19,214 nt of DNA from Massilia sp. (GCA_003520365.1 DOUW01000260.1:1-19214), one strand, 5' to 3'. Positions 8,187-16,935 are shown, counted from the stretch's first letter. The notes: generated by a model not told the origin, from the letters alone. Made by a program: numbers and translations.

Positions 8187-9392
8187 TTACTGTGTCACCG
8201 CCTGCGCCCAGGCCAGCGCCGACAGGTGCGCCTTGTTGACTTCCAGCGGGCTGAGGTCGAGCGCGGCGGCGAGCGAACCCACCAGGTTCGAGCTCAGTTC
8301 GCAGGCTTCGGCCAACGCCAGGTAAGGCCCGTACAGGCCGTCGCGCGCGAGCAGCGCGCGCACCACTTCCGCCGGCAGCGGCACGGTGTCAAGCACTTCC
8401 TTCATCGGCAGGCCGAGCAGGCGGTCGAGCAGCGAGAACATGCCGGCGACGAACAGGTTCTCGGCTTCGCCCTTGGCCAGGGCCTTCTGGCCGAGCAGCT
8501 CGGTCAGGCGCCCGCGCACCACCGCCGTCTCCATCAGGACCGGCGAATAGCCGCTGGTGCTGGCGCTCGCCAGGAGCAGGGTCAGCCAGCGGTAGAGCGG
8601 CGCGTAGCCCATCAGGGCGATCGCCTGGCGGAGTGATTGCACCTCGCGGCCGGCGCCGAATCCGGCCGAGTTGATGTTGCGCAGCAGCTTGTAGGTCAGC
8701 GCCGGGTCGCGCTTGAGCACGCCCTCCAGCTTCGGGATGTCCTCGTTCTCCTGCACCATCTGCATCAGCTGCAGGATGATGGCCTGGGTCGGGTTCAGGC
8801 CCTTGACCGGGTTGCCCGGACGCGGCGTCAGGTGCAGCTTGCCGACGAAGGCTTCCAGCCCCAGTGCGGCGCAGGCATCGTAGTCGATCCAGTTGCTCAC
8901 CGGCCGGCCGATCATGCGCAGCGAGGATTGCTTGGCCGCGGCATAGGTGCGGGCCTGCTCGGCCACGTCGATGCCGGCGAAGCGCATCTCGACGTGGGAA
9001 GCGTAGGGCACCAAGGCTTTGGTGAGGTTGCCGACTTCCAGGCCGCGCAGCGAAATGCCGACACCGCCGGCGCGTACCGCCTGCACGGCGGCGCGGGTGT
9101 CCGGGTCCATCAGGTAACGCGCCTGCAGGCTCAGCACGGTGCGCTCGGGCGGCAACGCGAACAGCGCGTCGGTCGAGAGCATGGCGGGAACGGCGTCGAG
9201 GAACAGGACCTTGTCGCGCAACAGCCAGCCGTGCTCCTCGTGCTGGACGTGGGCGGCGACGAAGCCGACCAGTTGTTCCAGGTCGGTGTCGAGGACCGGC
9301 TGGCCGCCCTGCTGCCAGAGCAGCTCGTAGCCGATGACGCGCTGCGCGGGATCGAGCAGCGGTTCGCGAACGATGTAGTTTTTGTGGTGCAT
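8187..9392 (-). CDS. EAL/HDOD (YuxH-like) signalling protein with degenerate EAL
   Basis: A 401-residue protein with two domains: an N-terminal EAL-fold part (about 1-190) and a C-terminal HDOD domain (about 197-400, containing LKRDPALTYKLLRNINSA). The EAL signature is replaced by GYELLW (21-26), and I do not see the acidic residues needed for c-di-GMP hydrolysis, so it is probably not a phosphodiesterase. Proteins of this architecture act as signalling scaffolds or regulators. It follows cheZ by 64 bases on the same strand and is probably the last gene of the chemotaxis block. No strong ribosome binding site precedes the ATG at 9392. A 5-bp hairpin (GGACG-GCG-CGTCC, 9434-9446) lies in the gap. 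Confidence 0.85.
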   Translation of the reverse strand: MHHKNYIVREPLLDPAQRVIGYELLWQQGGQPVLDTDLEQLVGFVAAHVQHEEHGWLLRDKVLFLDAVPAMLSTDALFALPPERTVLSLQARYLMDPDTRAAVQAVRAGGVGISLRGLEVGNLTKALVPYASHVEMRFAGIDVAEQARTYAAAKQSSLRMIGRPVSNWIDYDACAALGLEAFVGKLHLTPRPGNPVKGLNPTQAIILQLMQMVQENEDIPKLEGVLKRDPALTYKLLRNINSAGFGAGREVQSLRQAIALMGYAPLYRWLTLLLASASTSGYSPVLMETAVVRGRLTELLGQKALAKGEAENLFVAGMFSLLDRLLGLPMKEVLDTVPLPAEVVRALLARDGLYGPYLALAEACELSSNLVGSLAAALDLSPLEVNKAHLSALAWAQAVTQ

Positions 9393-9456
9393 GAAAAGCG
9401 GCGCGAATGGAACAGAAGGCCGGAACAGGCATCCGGACGGCGCGTCCAGCCCCCGG

Positions 9457-10092
9457 TCAGAACCCGAGGCTGTCGAGCAGGTCGTCGACCTGGCCCTGGT
9501 CGGCCACGACGTCGGTGTTGCCCTCGGGCTTGATCTGCGGCCCGTTCAGCAGGCCGCTGTCCAGCTCGCGCTTGATTTCGCTCGGCGCGAAGTCGATCAG
9601 CACCTGCACCAGCTGCTTTTCCAGGTCTTGCGCGATCGAGGTGATCTTGCCGATCACCTGGCCGGTCAGGTCCTGGAAGTCCTGGGCCATCATGATGTCC
9701 ATCAGCTGGCCGCGGGTGGCGACGGCCGCCCGTTCGGATTCGGCGAGCGAGGCCATGGTGCGCTCGGCCAGGGCGCGCCAGCCGGCATCGCCCTCAGGCT
9801 GGCTGTCGAGCAGGGCCTGCCACTGGCCGCGCAGCTCGGCACTGCGGGTTTCGATGCCGTCCTGCAGGGGGCCGGCCGTATCGGTGGCGTCGAGCACGCG
9901 CTTGGCGGACTGCTCCGACAGGCGCGCCACGTAATCGAGGCGGTCGCGCGCGTCGGGAATGTCGCTGGCGGCCTTCTCGATCAGCTTGTCCAGGCCCAGG
10001 CCGCGCAGGCTGTCGTGCAGCGCGCGCGTCATGTGGCCGATGCGGCTTAGCATCTCTTCCTGGGAAGCCGCGTCCAGCGTCTGCTCCGACAT
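9457..10092 (-). CDS. cheZ: Protein phosphatase CheZ
   Basis: A 211-residue protein that dephosphorylates CheY-P. The hallmark DFQDLTGQ occupies residues 138-145; D141 and Q145 correspond by the DxxxQ spacing to the catalytic pair Asp143/Gln147 of E. coli CheZ. The C-terminal QVDDLLDSLGF is the usual CheY-binding helix, preceded by a flexible linker. The remainder is a long helical hairpin that, by family, dimerises into a four-helix bundle. It starts one base after the cheY1 stop, implying translational coupling and a dedicated CheY1-CheZ pair. Confidence 0.97.
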   Translation of the reverse strand: MSEQTLDAASQEEMLSRIGHMTRALHDSLRGLGLDKLIEKAASDIPDARDRLDYVARLSEQSAKRVLDATDTAGPLQDGIETRSAELRGQWQALLDSQPEGDAGWRALAERTMASLAESERAAVATRGQLMDIMMAQDFQDLTGQVIGKITSIAQDLEKQLVQVLIDFAPSEIKRELDSGLLNGPQIKPEGNTDVVADQGQVDDLLDSLGF

Positions 10093-10093
10093 G

Positions 10094-10486
10094 TCAGGCC
10101 TTTTCCATCTTCTCGAAGATCTTGTTCAGCTTCTCGTCGAGCGTGGCGGCCGTGAACGGCTTGACCACGTAGCCGCTGGCGCCCGCCTGGGCGGCGGCGA
10201 TGATGTTTTCCTTCTTCGCTTCCGCGGTCACCATCAGCACCGGCAGCTTGGCCAGCGCGGGATCGGCGCGGATGTTCTGCAGCATGGTCAGCCCGTCCAT
10301 GTTGGGCATGTTCCAGTCCGAGACCACGAAGTCGAACTGCTCGCTGCGCAGCTTGGCCAGGGCCATGACGCCGTCTTCCGCTTCGTCGACGTTGGCGTAA
10401 CCCAGTTCTTTCAACAAGTTCCGGACGATGCGCCGCATCGTCGAGAAATCGTCAACAACTAGGAAACGCATCTTTGGATCAGCCAT
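10094..10486 (-). CDS. cheY: Chemotaxis response regulator CheY (CheY1)
   Basis: A 130-residue single-domain receiver. The acidic pocket D12/D13, phosphoacceptor D57 ([12 protein letters not shown]), switch residues T87 and Y106, and K109 (VVKPF) are all present at E. coli CheY positions. Phospho-CheY binds the flagellar switch protein FliM to change rotation. GGAG lies upstream of the ATG at 10486. It is directly followed by cheZ. A 124-base gap with an intercistronic hairpin separates it from cheB, so the cheYZ pair may be tuned separately. Confidence 0.97.
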   Translation of the reverse strand: MADPKMRFLVVDDFSTMRRIVRNLLKELGYANVDEAEDGVMALAKLRSEQFDFVVSDWNMPNMDGLTMLQNIRADPALAKLPVLMVTAEAKKENIIAAAQAGASGYVVKPFTAATLDEKLNKIFEKMEKA

Positions 10487-10524
10487 GAATTACTCCGTTG
10501 ATTCTTTTACTATGGTTAGTGTGG

Positions 10525-10553
10525 CTTGAGGCGCTGCAACAAGCAGCCTCAAG
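10525..10553 (-). other. Intercistronic hairpin between cheB and cheY1
   Basis: CTTGAGG (10525-10531) pairs with CCTCAAG (10547-10553), and an inner CTGC/GCAG adds four pairs around an AACAA loop (plus-strand letters), with a two-base bulge. In the gene direction no T-run follows, so it is not an intrinsic terminator. It lies in the cheY1 leader and could protect or process mRNA. Confidence 0.55.
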
Positions 10554-10610
10554 GATAGCATTTTTGTTGCCGTACGGCGATAAAACCGGTGTAAAACGCA
10601 ACGATCCGGA

Positions 10611-11675
10611 TCAAACCCGCAACGCGCGTCCGCCCTGGGCCGCGAGGTGTCCCAGCACCAGTCCGGGCAAGGCTTGCAGGGGCGCCACTTCGTGGGCGGC
10701 GCCGATCGCGATCGCCTCGCGCGGCATGCCGAACACGACACAGGAGGCCTCGTCCTGGGCGAAGTTGTGCGCGCCGGCGTTTTTCATCTCCAGCATACCA
10801 GCAGCGCCGTCCTTACCCATGCCCGTCAGGATCACGCCGACCGCGTTCTTGCCCGCAGCCAAGGCCGCCGAACGGAACAGCACGTCGACCGACGGCCGGT
10901 GCCGGTTGACCGGATCGGTCTGTTCGATCCTGGTCATGTAGTTGGCGCCCGAGCGCGTGAGCAGCAGGTGCGAATGACCCGGCGCGATGTAGGCATGGCC
11001 CGGCAGGATACGCTCGTTGCCGGCCGCTTCGGTCACGCTGATCCGGCACAGCGAGTCGAGACGCCGCGCAAACGAACTGGTGAAGCCTTCCGGCATGTGC
11101 TGGGCGATCAGGATGCCCGGGCAGTCCGACGGCATCTGCATCAGGAATTCGCGGATCGCCTCGGTGCCGCCGGTGGAGGCGCCGATGATGATCAGCTTCT
11201 CCGACGAGATCAACGGACTGCGCAGCGCCTGCAGCGTACTCGGGGCCGGGGCCTGGTGCACGCTGCGCGCCCTGACACGGGCGCGCGCGGCGGCGCGGAT
11301 CTTGTCGGTGATCAGTTCGGTGTACTCGCGCATGCCGGTCTGGATCGAGATCTTCGGCTTGGTCACGAAGTCGACCGCGCCCAGTTCCAGCGCGCGCATC
11401 GTGATCTCGGAACCGCGCTCGGTCAGCGAGGACACCATCAGCACCGGCATCGGGCGCAGGCGCATCAGCTTTTCCAGGAAGTCGAGGCCGTCCATCTTCG
11501 GCATCTCGACGTCGAGGGTGAGCACGTCGGGGTTGTGTTTCTTGATCAGTTCGCGCGCCACCAGGGGATCGGGCGCGGTCGCCACGACTTCCATGTCGGT
11601 TTGCGAATTGACGATCTCGCTCATCACGCTGCGGATCAGGGCCGAATCGTCGACGATCAGTACCTTGGTTTTCAT
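10611..11675 (-). CDS. cheB: Chemotaxis methylesterase/glutaminase CheB
   Basis: A 354-residue, two-domain protein. An N-terminal receiver (about 1-125) carries D9, D10 and phosphoacceptor D55 ([12 protein letters not shown]). The C-terminal methylesterase domain has the catalytic triad S167 (GASTGG), H193 (AQHMPEGF) and D289 (TGMGKDG). It removes methyl groups from, and deamidates, chemoreceptors when phosphorylated by CheA. AAAGGA precedes the ATG at 11675. It follows cheD by 17 bases. The C-terminus ends ALRV without any extra motif. Confidence 0.97.
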   Translation of the reverse strand: MKTKVLIVDDSALIRSVMSEIVNSQTDMEVVATAPDPLVARELIKKHNPDVLTLDVEMPKMDGLDFLEKLMRLRPMPVLMVSSLTERGSEITMRALELGAVDFVTKPKISIQTGMREYTELITDKIRAAARARVRARSVHQAPAPSTLQALRSPLISSEKLIIIGASTGGTEAIREFLMQMPSDCPGILIAQHMPEGFTSSFARRLDSLCRISVTEAAGNERILPGHAYIAPGHSHLLLTRSGANYMTRIEQTDPVNRHRPSVDVLFRSAALAAGKNAVGVILTGMGKDGAAGMLEMKNAGAHNFAQDEASCVVFGMPREAIAIGAAHEVAPLQALPGLVLGHLAAQGGRALRV

Positions 11676-11692
11676 CGTCTTTCCTTTCGGGG

Positions 11693-12295
11693 TCAGAACA
11701 GGTCGATTTCGCCGCCGACGGGCTCGACCTTGAGACGCTTGGCGTAGTCGAGCTCGCGCTTGGCCAGCGTATCGTTCTGGGTTTGCATCAATTTCTTTAC
11801 TAACACCTTGCCCGTGCGCGGGAAGAAGTACACCTTGCGCGGGTAGATGTCGTTCAGGTCCTCGGCCAGCACCGGGATCCGCTCGGTCTTCAGGAACTGG
11901 GTCACGAAGGCGGCGTTGCGCTCGCCCACGTTCATGGCGGTGAAGCCGCGCAGCACGGCGCCCCCGCCGAACACCTTCGCTTCCAGGTTCTCGCGGCGCG
12001 CCCCGGCCTTGAGCAGGTCGTTGATCAGGACTTCCATCGCATAGCTGCCGTAGCGCATCGACGCCGACACCGGGCTGCCGGCGTCGCCGCCGCCGTCGGG
12101 CAGCATGAAGTGGTTCATGCCGCCCAGGCCGGTGATGCGGTCGCGGATGCAGGCCGACACGCAGGAGCCGAGCACGGTCACGATCAGCATGTTCTTGCCG
12201 GTGTAGTAGTACTCGCCCGGCAGGATCTTGGCCGCCTCGACGTCGAAAGTGCGGTCGTAATAGACGTTGGTGGCGAAGTGGCTGTTCGAATGCAT
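11693..12295 (-). CDS. cheD: Chemoreceptor glutamine deamidase CheD
   Basis: This 200-residue enzyme deamidates specific glutamines on methyl-accepting chemotaxis proteins. The catalytic Cys C45 (LGSCVSAC) and His H62 (GGMNHFMLP) are 17 residues apart, as in Thermotoga CheD. I chose the ATG at 12295; an open frame extends upstream, but that part overlaps cheR and reads as cheR in another frame. The start has no clear Shine-Dalgarno and lies 13 bases after the cheR stop, so translation may be coupled. The C-terminus ends GGEIDLF, almost the same as the tail of the CheZ-like protein at 16360-16908; this is discussed as a finding. Confidence 0.95.
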   Translation of the reverse strand: MHSNSHFATNVYYDRTFDVEAAKILPGEYYYTGKNMLIVTVLGSCVSACIRDRITGLGGMNHFMLPDGGGDAGSPVSASMRYGSYAMEVLINDLLKAGARRENLEAKVFGGGAVLRGFTAMNVGERNAAFVTQFLKTERIPVLAEDLNDIYPRKVYFFPRTGKVLVKKLMQTQNDTLAKRELDYAKRLKVEPVGGEIDLF

Positions 12296-12308
12296 GGTGG
12301 AGTACGCT

Positions 12309-13163
12309 TCAGGCGCCCTTGCCGTTGAGTTCATAGACCGTCTTGCCGCGCAGGCGCAGCGAGTCGGAAACGTAGAGGAAATTCTCGGAGTGGCCGGCGA
12401 ACAGCAGCGCATGCGGCTTCATCAGCGGCACGAAGCGCGACAGGATCTTGCGCTGGGTGTTCTTGTCGAAATAAATCATGACGTTGCGGCAGAAAATCGC
12501 ATCGAACTGGCCGCTCACCGGCCAGCTGTCGGCCAGCAGGTTCAGCTGCCGGAACGTGACCAGCTGGCGCAGTTCCGGGCGCACCCGCACCATGCCTTCA
12601 TGGCGGCCCTTGCCGCGCAGGAAGAAGCGCTTGAGCCGCTCCTGCGACATCTTCTCCACCCGCTCGACGCCGTACACGCCCTCGCTGGCCGTGGCCAGCA
12701 CGTTGGTGTCGATGTCGGTGGCGACGATCTGCACGTTCGGCGTGAGCGTGTTGAAGGCTTCGCACACGGTCATGGCGATCGAGTACGGCTCCTCGCCGGT
12801 CGAGCTGGCGGAGCACCAGATCGTGAGCGGTTCGCCGGCGCGGCCACGCAGGCGCAGCACGTGCTCGGCCAGCAGCGGGAAGTGGTGGGCTTCGCGGAAG
12901 AACGAGGTCAGGTTGGTGGTCAGCGCATTCGTGAAGGCTTCCCACTCCTGCGCCATGCGGCCGGCTTCCAGGCCGTCGAGGTAGGTCGCGAACGACTGGA
13001 TGCTGGTGGCGCGCAGGCGCCGCGCCAGGCGGCTGTAGACCATTTCCTGCTTGCTGTCGGCCAGCGAGATGCCGGCCTGGCGGTAGATCAGGGCGCGCAC
13101 CCGCTCGAAGTCGGCGCGCGTGAAGTCAAATTCCTTGACCGTGTCGGATTTATGTAGCGGCAC
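12309..13163 (-). CDS. cheR: Chemotaxis methyltransferase CheR
   Basis: A 284-residue SAM-dependent O-methyltransferase that methylates receptor glutamates. An N-terminal helical domain (about 10-75) precedes the catalytic domain. Motifs visible are NLTSFFREAHHF, the SAM-binding WCSASSTGEEPYS, ATDIDTNVLATA, and FDAIFCRNVMIYFD. It starts with GTG at 13163, supported by AAGG about ten bases upstream; no ATG near the N-terminus is in frame. The gap to cheW is 80 bases and contains a weak GCGGG/CCCGC stem. Confidence 0.96.
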   Translation of the reverse strand: MPLHKSDTVKEFDFTRADFERVRALIYRQAGISLADSKQEMVYSRLARRLRATSIQSFATYLDGLEAGRMAQEWEAFTNALTTNLTSFFREAHHFPLLAEHVLRLRGRAGEPLTIWCSASSTGEEPYSIAMTVCEAFNTLTPNVQIVATDIDTNVLATASEGVYGVERVEKMSQERLKRFFLRGKGRHEGMVRVRPELRQLVTFRQLNLLADSWPVSGQFDAIFCRNVMIYFDKNTQRKILSRFVPLMKPHALLFAGHSENFLYVSDSLRLRGKTVYELNGKGA

Positions 13164-13243
13164 TTTGCCTTACCTTCGTGTTCGTTGCGGGTGTCAGTAC
13201 GAGCCCGCGATTGCCTTGCTCGGTGCCCTACCCTGCCCGCCGG

Positions 13244-13735
13244 TTAAGCGGCCAGCTTGTCGACCAGGCCCATCTCGGCCGACGACATCAGGCGGTCGAT
13301 GTCGACCAGGATCAGCATGCGCTCGTCCACGGTGCCCAGGCCGATCAGGTAATCGGTGCTGAAGGCGGTGCCCATGTCCGGCGCCGGCTTGATCTGGTCC
13401 GGGGTCAGGGTCGTGACGTCGGACACGCTGTCGACCACCATGCCCATCACGCGGCCGCCGATGTTCAGGATGATGACGACGGTGAACTGGTCGTAGGTCG
13501 GGGTGCCGAGATTGAACTTGATGCGCATGTCCACCACCGGGATGATGATGCCGCGCAGGTTGATCACGCCCTTGATGAATTCGGGGGCGTTGGCGATCCG
13601 GGTCACGGCTTCGTAGCCGCGGATTTCCTGCACTTTCAGGATGTCGATGCCGTACTCTTCCGAGCCGAGGGTGAAGGCCAGGTATTCGAGTCCGGCGTCG
13701 GCGCCCTGCGCCGGGTTATGTTGGGTAATGGACAT
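13244..13735 (-). CDS. cheW: Chemotaxis coupling protein CheW
   Basis: A 163-residue adaptor that links receptors to the CheA kinase at the inner face of the membrane. The whole protein is a CheW SH3-like double barrel: [22 protein letters not shown] near the N-terminus, the conserved [15 protein letters not shown], then [15 protein letters not shown] and ILVDIDRL segments. AAAGGA precedes the ATG at 13735. It follows cheA by 16 bases. The C-terminus DKLAA is ordinary. Confidence 0.97.
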   Translation of the reverse strand: MSITQHNPAQGADAGLEYLAFTLGSEEYGIDILKVQEIRGYEAVTRIANAPEFIKGVINLRGIIIPVVDMRIKFNLGTPTYDQFTVVIILNIGGRVMGMVVDSVSDVTTLTPDQIKPAPDMGTAFSTDYLIGLGTVDERMLILVDIDRLMSSAEMGLVDKLAA

Positions 13736-13751
13736 GTTTTTCCTTTTGTTT

Positions 13752-15893
13752 TCAATTCATTGACGGGGCCAGCGCCTCGTCGGCCAGCTGGCGCGACGAG
13801 CGCACCAGGGCGGCCACGTCGAGGATCAGCGAGACGCCGCCATCGCCCAGGATGGTCGCGCCCGAGATGCCGGACACCTTGCGGTAATTCGCTTCCAGGT
13901 TCTTCACCACCACGTGCTGCTGGCCGACCAGGTCGTCGATCAGGAGCGCGGCGCGGCGGCCTTCGGACTCCAGGATCACGACGATGCCCTCGGCCGGGTC
14001 CATCGAACGCGGCGCGATGTCGAACACGCCGTACAGCGGGATCAGCGGCAGGTATTCGCCGCGCACCTTCAGCACCTGGCCGCGGCCGGCGATGTCGCGG
14101 ATGTCCTCGCGGCGCGGCTGCAGCGACTCGACGACGAACCCAAGTGGAAGGATATAGATTTCCTCACCGCAACGGATTGTCATGCCATCCAAAATCGCCA
14201 AAGTCAGGGGCAAGGAGATGGAAATCGTGGTGCCAAAGCCACGCGCGGAGCGGATATCGACCGAACCGCCCATGGCCGTGATGTTACGTTTGACAACATC
14301 CATGCCGACGCCGCGGCCCGAGACATCGGTCACGATCTCGGCGGTCGAGAAGCCTGGCGCGAAGATCAGCTGCCACACGTCCGAGTCGCTCATGCTGTCG
14401 GACACGGCCAGGCCGCTCTGCGCGGCCTTGGCCAGGATCTTCTCGCGGTTCAGGCCGGCGCCGTCGTCGGCCACTTCGATCACGATGTTGCCGCCCTGGT
14501 GGCCGGCCGACAGGAACAGGCGTCCCGCCTCCGACTTGCCGGCCGCCGCGCGCGCATCGGGCATCTCGATGCCGTGGTCGATGCTGTTCCTCACCAGGTG
14601 GGTCAGCGGATCGACGATGCGCTCGATCAGGCCCTTGTCCAGTTCGGTCGCAGCGCCATGGGTGATGAAGTCGACCTTCTTGCCGAGCTTGCCGGCCAGG
14701 TCGCGCACCATGCGCGGGAAGCGCGAGAACACGAAGTCCATCGGCATCATGCGGATCGACATCACCGCTTCCTGCAGCTCGCGGGTATTGCGCGTCAGCT
14801 GGGACACCGAGGACAGCAGGCGCTCGTGCAGCATCGGGTCGAGCCCGCTGGAACGCTGCTCGATCATGGCCTGGGTGATGACCAGTTCGCCGATCAGGTT
14901 GATCAGCTGGTCGACCTTCTCCACCGAGACGCGGATCGAGGACGACTCGGCGCCCTTCTCGTCCTTCTTGACCGCTTTCTTCTCTTCGTGCTGCTCCACC
15001 ACGGCTGCCGCCGCCACGACCGCCTTCGGCTGGGCCTCGGCGCCCGCCATCGCGCGGATCTGCTCGATCGGCTGGAAGAAGCCGTAGCCGCGCTCGTCGT
15101 CCGAGCGCTCGTCGGTGGCGGCCGGCGCCTCGTCGGCCGGGTCGAAGAAGCCGTAGCCCTGCTCGTCCTCGATGCGGGCCCGCTCGGCCGCTTCCAGCGC
15201 GCGCTGTTCCAGCGTGAGCGGCGGCGCCTCGAAGATCTTCAGGTCGTCCGGATCAAGGACAAACGAGCAGATGGCGACGATGTCGTCCAGGCTCTCGTGG
15301 GTGGTGATGATCAGCGCGCTACGGCCGCCCTCGAGCGGCGTGACCGAGACCCGGCCCATCAGGCCGAGTTCGTCCACCAGGGCGTTGATGTCGCGCTGGG
15401 CGACGCTGGGCAGCTCGATCTTGTAGCGGTGCGCGCCCTCGCCGGTCTGGGCTTTCGGCTCGGCGTGGAGAAACGAAGGCGCTACTAGCGAGGCGACCGG
15501 CACCAGGCCCTCGGACAGGTCGTGCAGCACCATGCGCACGTTGGCGACCGTGTCCTGGTCGACCGCGGCGCCGTTGCGGTGGCCGTCGAGCTGCATCTTG
15601 AGCGTGTCCTTGGCGGCCAGGAAGGCATCCACGTGCTGCGAGGTGAGCGCCATCTCGCCCTTGCGGATCCGGTCCAGCAAGGATTCCAGCACGTGGGTGA
15701 CCTCGCTCATGTCGGTGATGCCGAAGGTCGAGGCGCCGCCCTTGACCGAGTGGGCGGTGCGGAAGATCGCGTTCAGGTCTTCGGCGTCGGGCGCGGCCAG
15801 GTCGACCGCCAGCAGCAGCCGCTCCATTTCGGCGAGCAGCTCTTCGGCTTCGTCGAAAAAGACCTGGTAAAACTGGCTGATGTCGATCGTCAT
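13752..15893 (-). CDS. cheA: Chemotaxis sensor histidine kinase CheA
   Basis: A 713-residue kinase that receives receptor signals and phosphorylates CheY and CheB. Domain order: HPt P1 (about 1-105) with phosphorylated H48 (RTAHSVKGG); a P2-like response-regulator docking domain (about 155-222); a charged linker with two copies of GYGFF (246-250 and 269-273); the P3 dimerisation helices from about 318; the P4 ATPase with N-box N436 ([10 protein letters not shown]), G1 D476DGAG480 and G2 G526RGVGMD532; and a CheW-like P5 to the end. All catalytic motifs are intact. The start ATG at 15893 lies 34 bases after the cheY2 stop, behind a CGGA. The duplicated linker motif is unusual and is listed as a finding. 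Confidence 0.97.
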   Translation of the reverse strand: MTIDISQFYQVFFDEAEELLAEMERLLLAVDLAAPDAEDLNAIFRTAHSVKGGASTFGITDMSEVTHVLESLLDRIRKGEMALTSQHVDAFLAAKDTLKMQLDGHRNGAAVDQDTVANVRMVLHDLSEGLVPVASLVAPSFLHAEPKAQTGEGAHRYKIELPSVAQRDINALVDELGLMGRVSVTPLEGGRSALIITTHESLDDIVAICSFVLDPDDLKIFEAPPLTLEQRALEAAERARIEDEQGYGFFDPADEAPAATDERSDDERGYGFFQPIEQIRAMAGAEAQPKAVVAAAAVVEQHEEKKAVKKDEKGAESSSIRVSVEKVDQLINLIGELVITQAMIEQRSSGLDPMLHERLLSSVSQLTRNTRELQEAVMSIRMMPMDFVFSRFPRMVRDLAGKLGKKVDFITHGAATELDKGLIERIVDPLTHLVRNSIDHGIEMPDARAAAGKSEAGRLFLSAGHQGGNIVIEVADDGAGLNREKILAKAAQSGLAVSDSMSDSDVWQLIFAPGFSTAEIVTDVSGRGVGMDVVKRNITAMGGSVDIRSARGFGTTISISLPLTLAILDGMTIRCGEEIYILPLGFVVESLQPRREDIRDIAGRGQVLKVRGEYLPLIPLYGVFDIAPRSMDPAEGIVVILESEGRRAALLIDDLVGQQHVVVKNLEANYRKVSGISGATILGDGGVSLILDVAALVRSSRQLADEALAPSMN

Positions 15894-15927
15894 GACAGAT
15901 TCCGGTGCGGTGGGCGATGCATCCGCA

Positions 15928-16293
15928 TCAGCCGATCACTTTTTTGACGACCTCGATCAGGCGCTGCGGGTCGAACGGCTTGACCAGCCAGCCGTTGGCG
16001 CCGGCCGCACGGCCCTTCGATTTCATTTCGTCCGAGGACTCGGTGGTCAGCATCAGGATCGGCACCTTCTGGTACTCGGGCAAGCCGCGCAGCTGCTTGA
16101 TCAGCGCCAGGCCGTCCATGCGCGGCATGTTCTGGTCGGTCAGGACCAGGTCCACGGTCTGCTGGCGCGCCTTGTCCAGGCCGTCCTGGCCGTCGACCGC
16201 TTCCACCACCTGGTAACCGGCCGCCTTCAGGCTGAACGCCACCATCTGGCGCAGCGAGCTCGAATCGTCGACCGCGAGAATTGTTTTAGCCAT
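15928..16293 (-). CDS. Second CheY-type response regulator (CheY2)
   Basis: A 121-residue single-domain receiver. D9/D10, phosphoacceptor D53 (VLTDQNMPRMDG), T83 and K105 (LVKPF) are conserved, so it should be phosphorylated, presumably by CheA encoded just downstream. The usual Tyr switch position (Y106 in E. coli, present in CheY1) is W102 here (GWLVKPF). It is therefore distinct from CheY1 and could act as a phosphate sink or bind another output. CAGGAG precedes the ATG at 16293. It lies between the CheZ-like gene and cheA. Confidence 0.95.
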   Translation of the reverse strand: MAKTILAVDDSSSLRQMVAFSLKAAGYQVVEAVDGQDGLDKARQQTVDLVLTDQNMPRMDGLALIKQLRGLPEYQKVPILMLTTESSDEMKSKGRAAGANGWLVKPFDPQRLIEVVKKVIG

Positions 16294-16359
16294 GTTTTGC
16301 TCCTGCTGTTTTCTGTGCCCGGTACACTGCCGGGGATGGTTGTTGTGGTGGGCGAACCG

Positions 16360-16908
16360 TCAGAACAGTTCGATGTCCCCGCTTTCGAGATGCCGCTGCT
16401 CGACCGACTTGCGCAGCACGCTGCGCAGTTCGAGCGACTGGATGGCCAGCGCCATGCTGACCTTGCCGAGGCGATCGACGATCTCCTCGCTGCCGGTCTC
16501 CGGCGCGATGTCCGAGCCATGCTCGCCCAGCGTGCCGAGGAATTCGCGCAGGCCGGTCACGCGCTTGAGGGTGCGGTCGATCAGCTGGCTGGTCATGTCC
16601 TGGAACTGCATGCTGGTGATCGCCGTGTTCACGTGGCCGCCGATCTCGCCGCTCATCGCCGCCAGCGCGGCGCTGTCCTCGGGAGTCGGCGTGCCGCCCG
16701 CCAGCAGGCGGTCGATCGCCTCCTGGCGCGCGCTGACCGCGCCATGGATGGCCATGAAGCTGCTGGTCAGCTTCTCGATCGCTTCCTCCAGCAGCAGCTC
16801 GGTCTGCAGCAGGTCGGTCTCGACCTCGCTGAGGTGGCGTCGCCCGTGCGCCGACACGCCGGAGAGCAGCCGCTTGACGTGCGAGCCCAAAATCTTTTTT
16901 CTTGTCAT
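16360..16908 (-). CDS. CheZ-like chemotaxis protein, putative second CheY-P phosphatase
   Basis: A 182-residue soluble, largely helical protein. It is not canonical CheZ, but residues 101-108 read QFQDMTSQ, which aligns with the DFQDLTGQ of CheZ and keeps the D-x-x-x-Q spacing (D104, Q108) of the catalytic pair. No membrane segment or receiver domain is seen. The C-terminus ends SGDIELF rather than in the CheZ CheY-binding helix, and this tail resembles that of CheD. A strong AGGAGG precedes the ATG at 16908. It sits between motB (27 bases) and cheY2 (66 bases), suggesting that CheY2 is its partner. Function is inferred from motif and context. Confidence 0.8.
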   Translation of the reverse strand: MTRKKILGSHVKRLLSGVSAHGRRHLSEVETDLLQTELLLEEAIEKLTSSFMAIHGAVSARQEAIDRLLAGGTPTPEDSAALAAMSGEIGGHVNTAITSMQFQDMTSQLIDRTLKRVTGLREFLGTLGEHGSDIAPETGSEEIVDRLGKVSMALAIQSLELRSVLRKSVEQRHLESGDIELF

Positions 16909-16935
16909 TATTGTCCTCCTGTCAGACGAGGCAGC

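Noticed and set aside
8005..8325. A small open frame crossing the inverted repeats
   Set aside because: It runs through both palindromes and into the antisense of the EAL/HDOD gene, with no ribosome binding site or family match.
10576..10583. GGCGATAA resembling a sigma28 -10 element in the cheB-cheY1 gap
   Set aside because: It points along the plus strand, where no gene follows, and no TAAA stands 15 bases upstream.
12296..12412. Upstream extension of CheD to 12412
   Set aside because: The added residues are cheR sequence in another frame; the conserved CheD part starts at [14 protein letters not shown].
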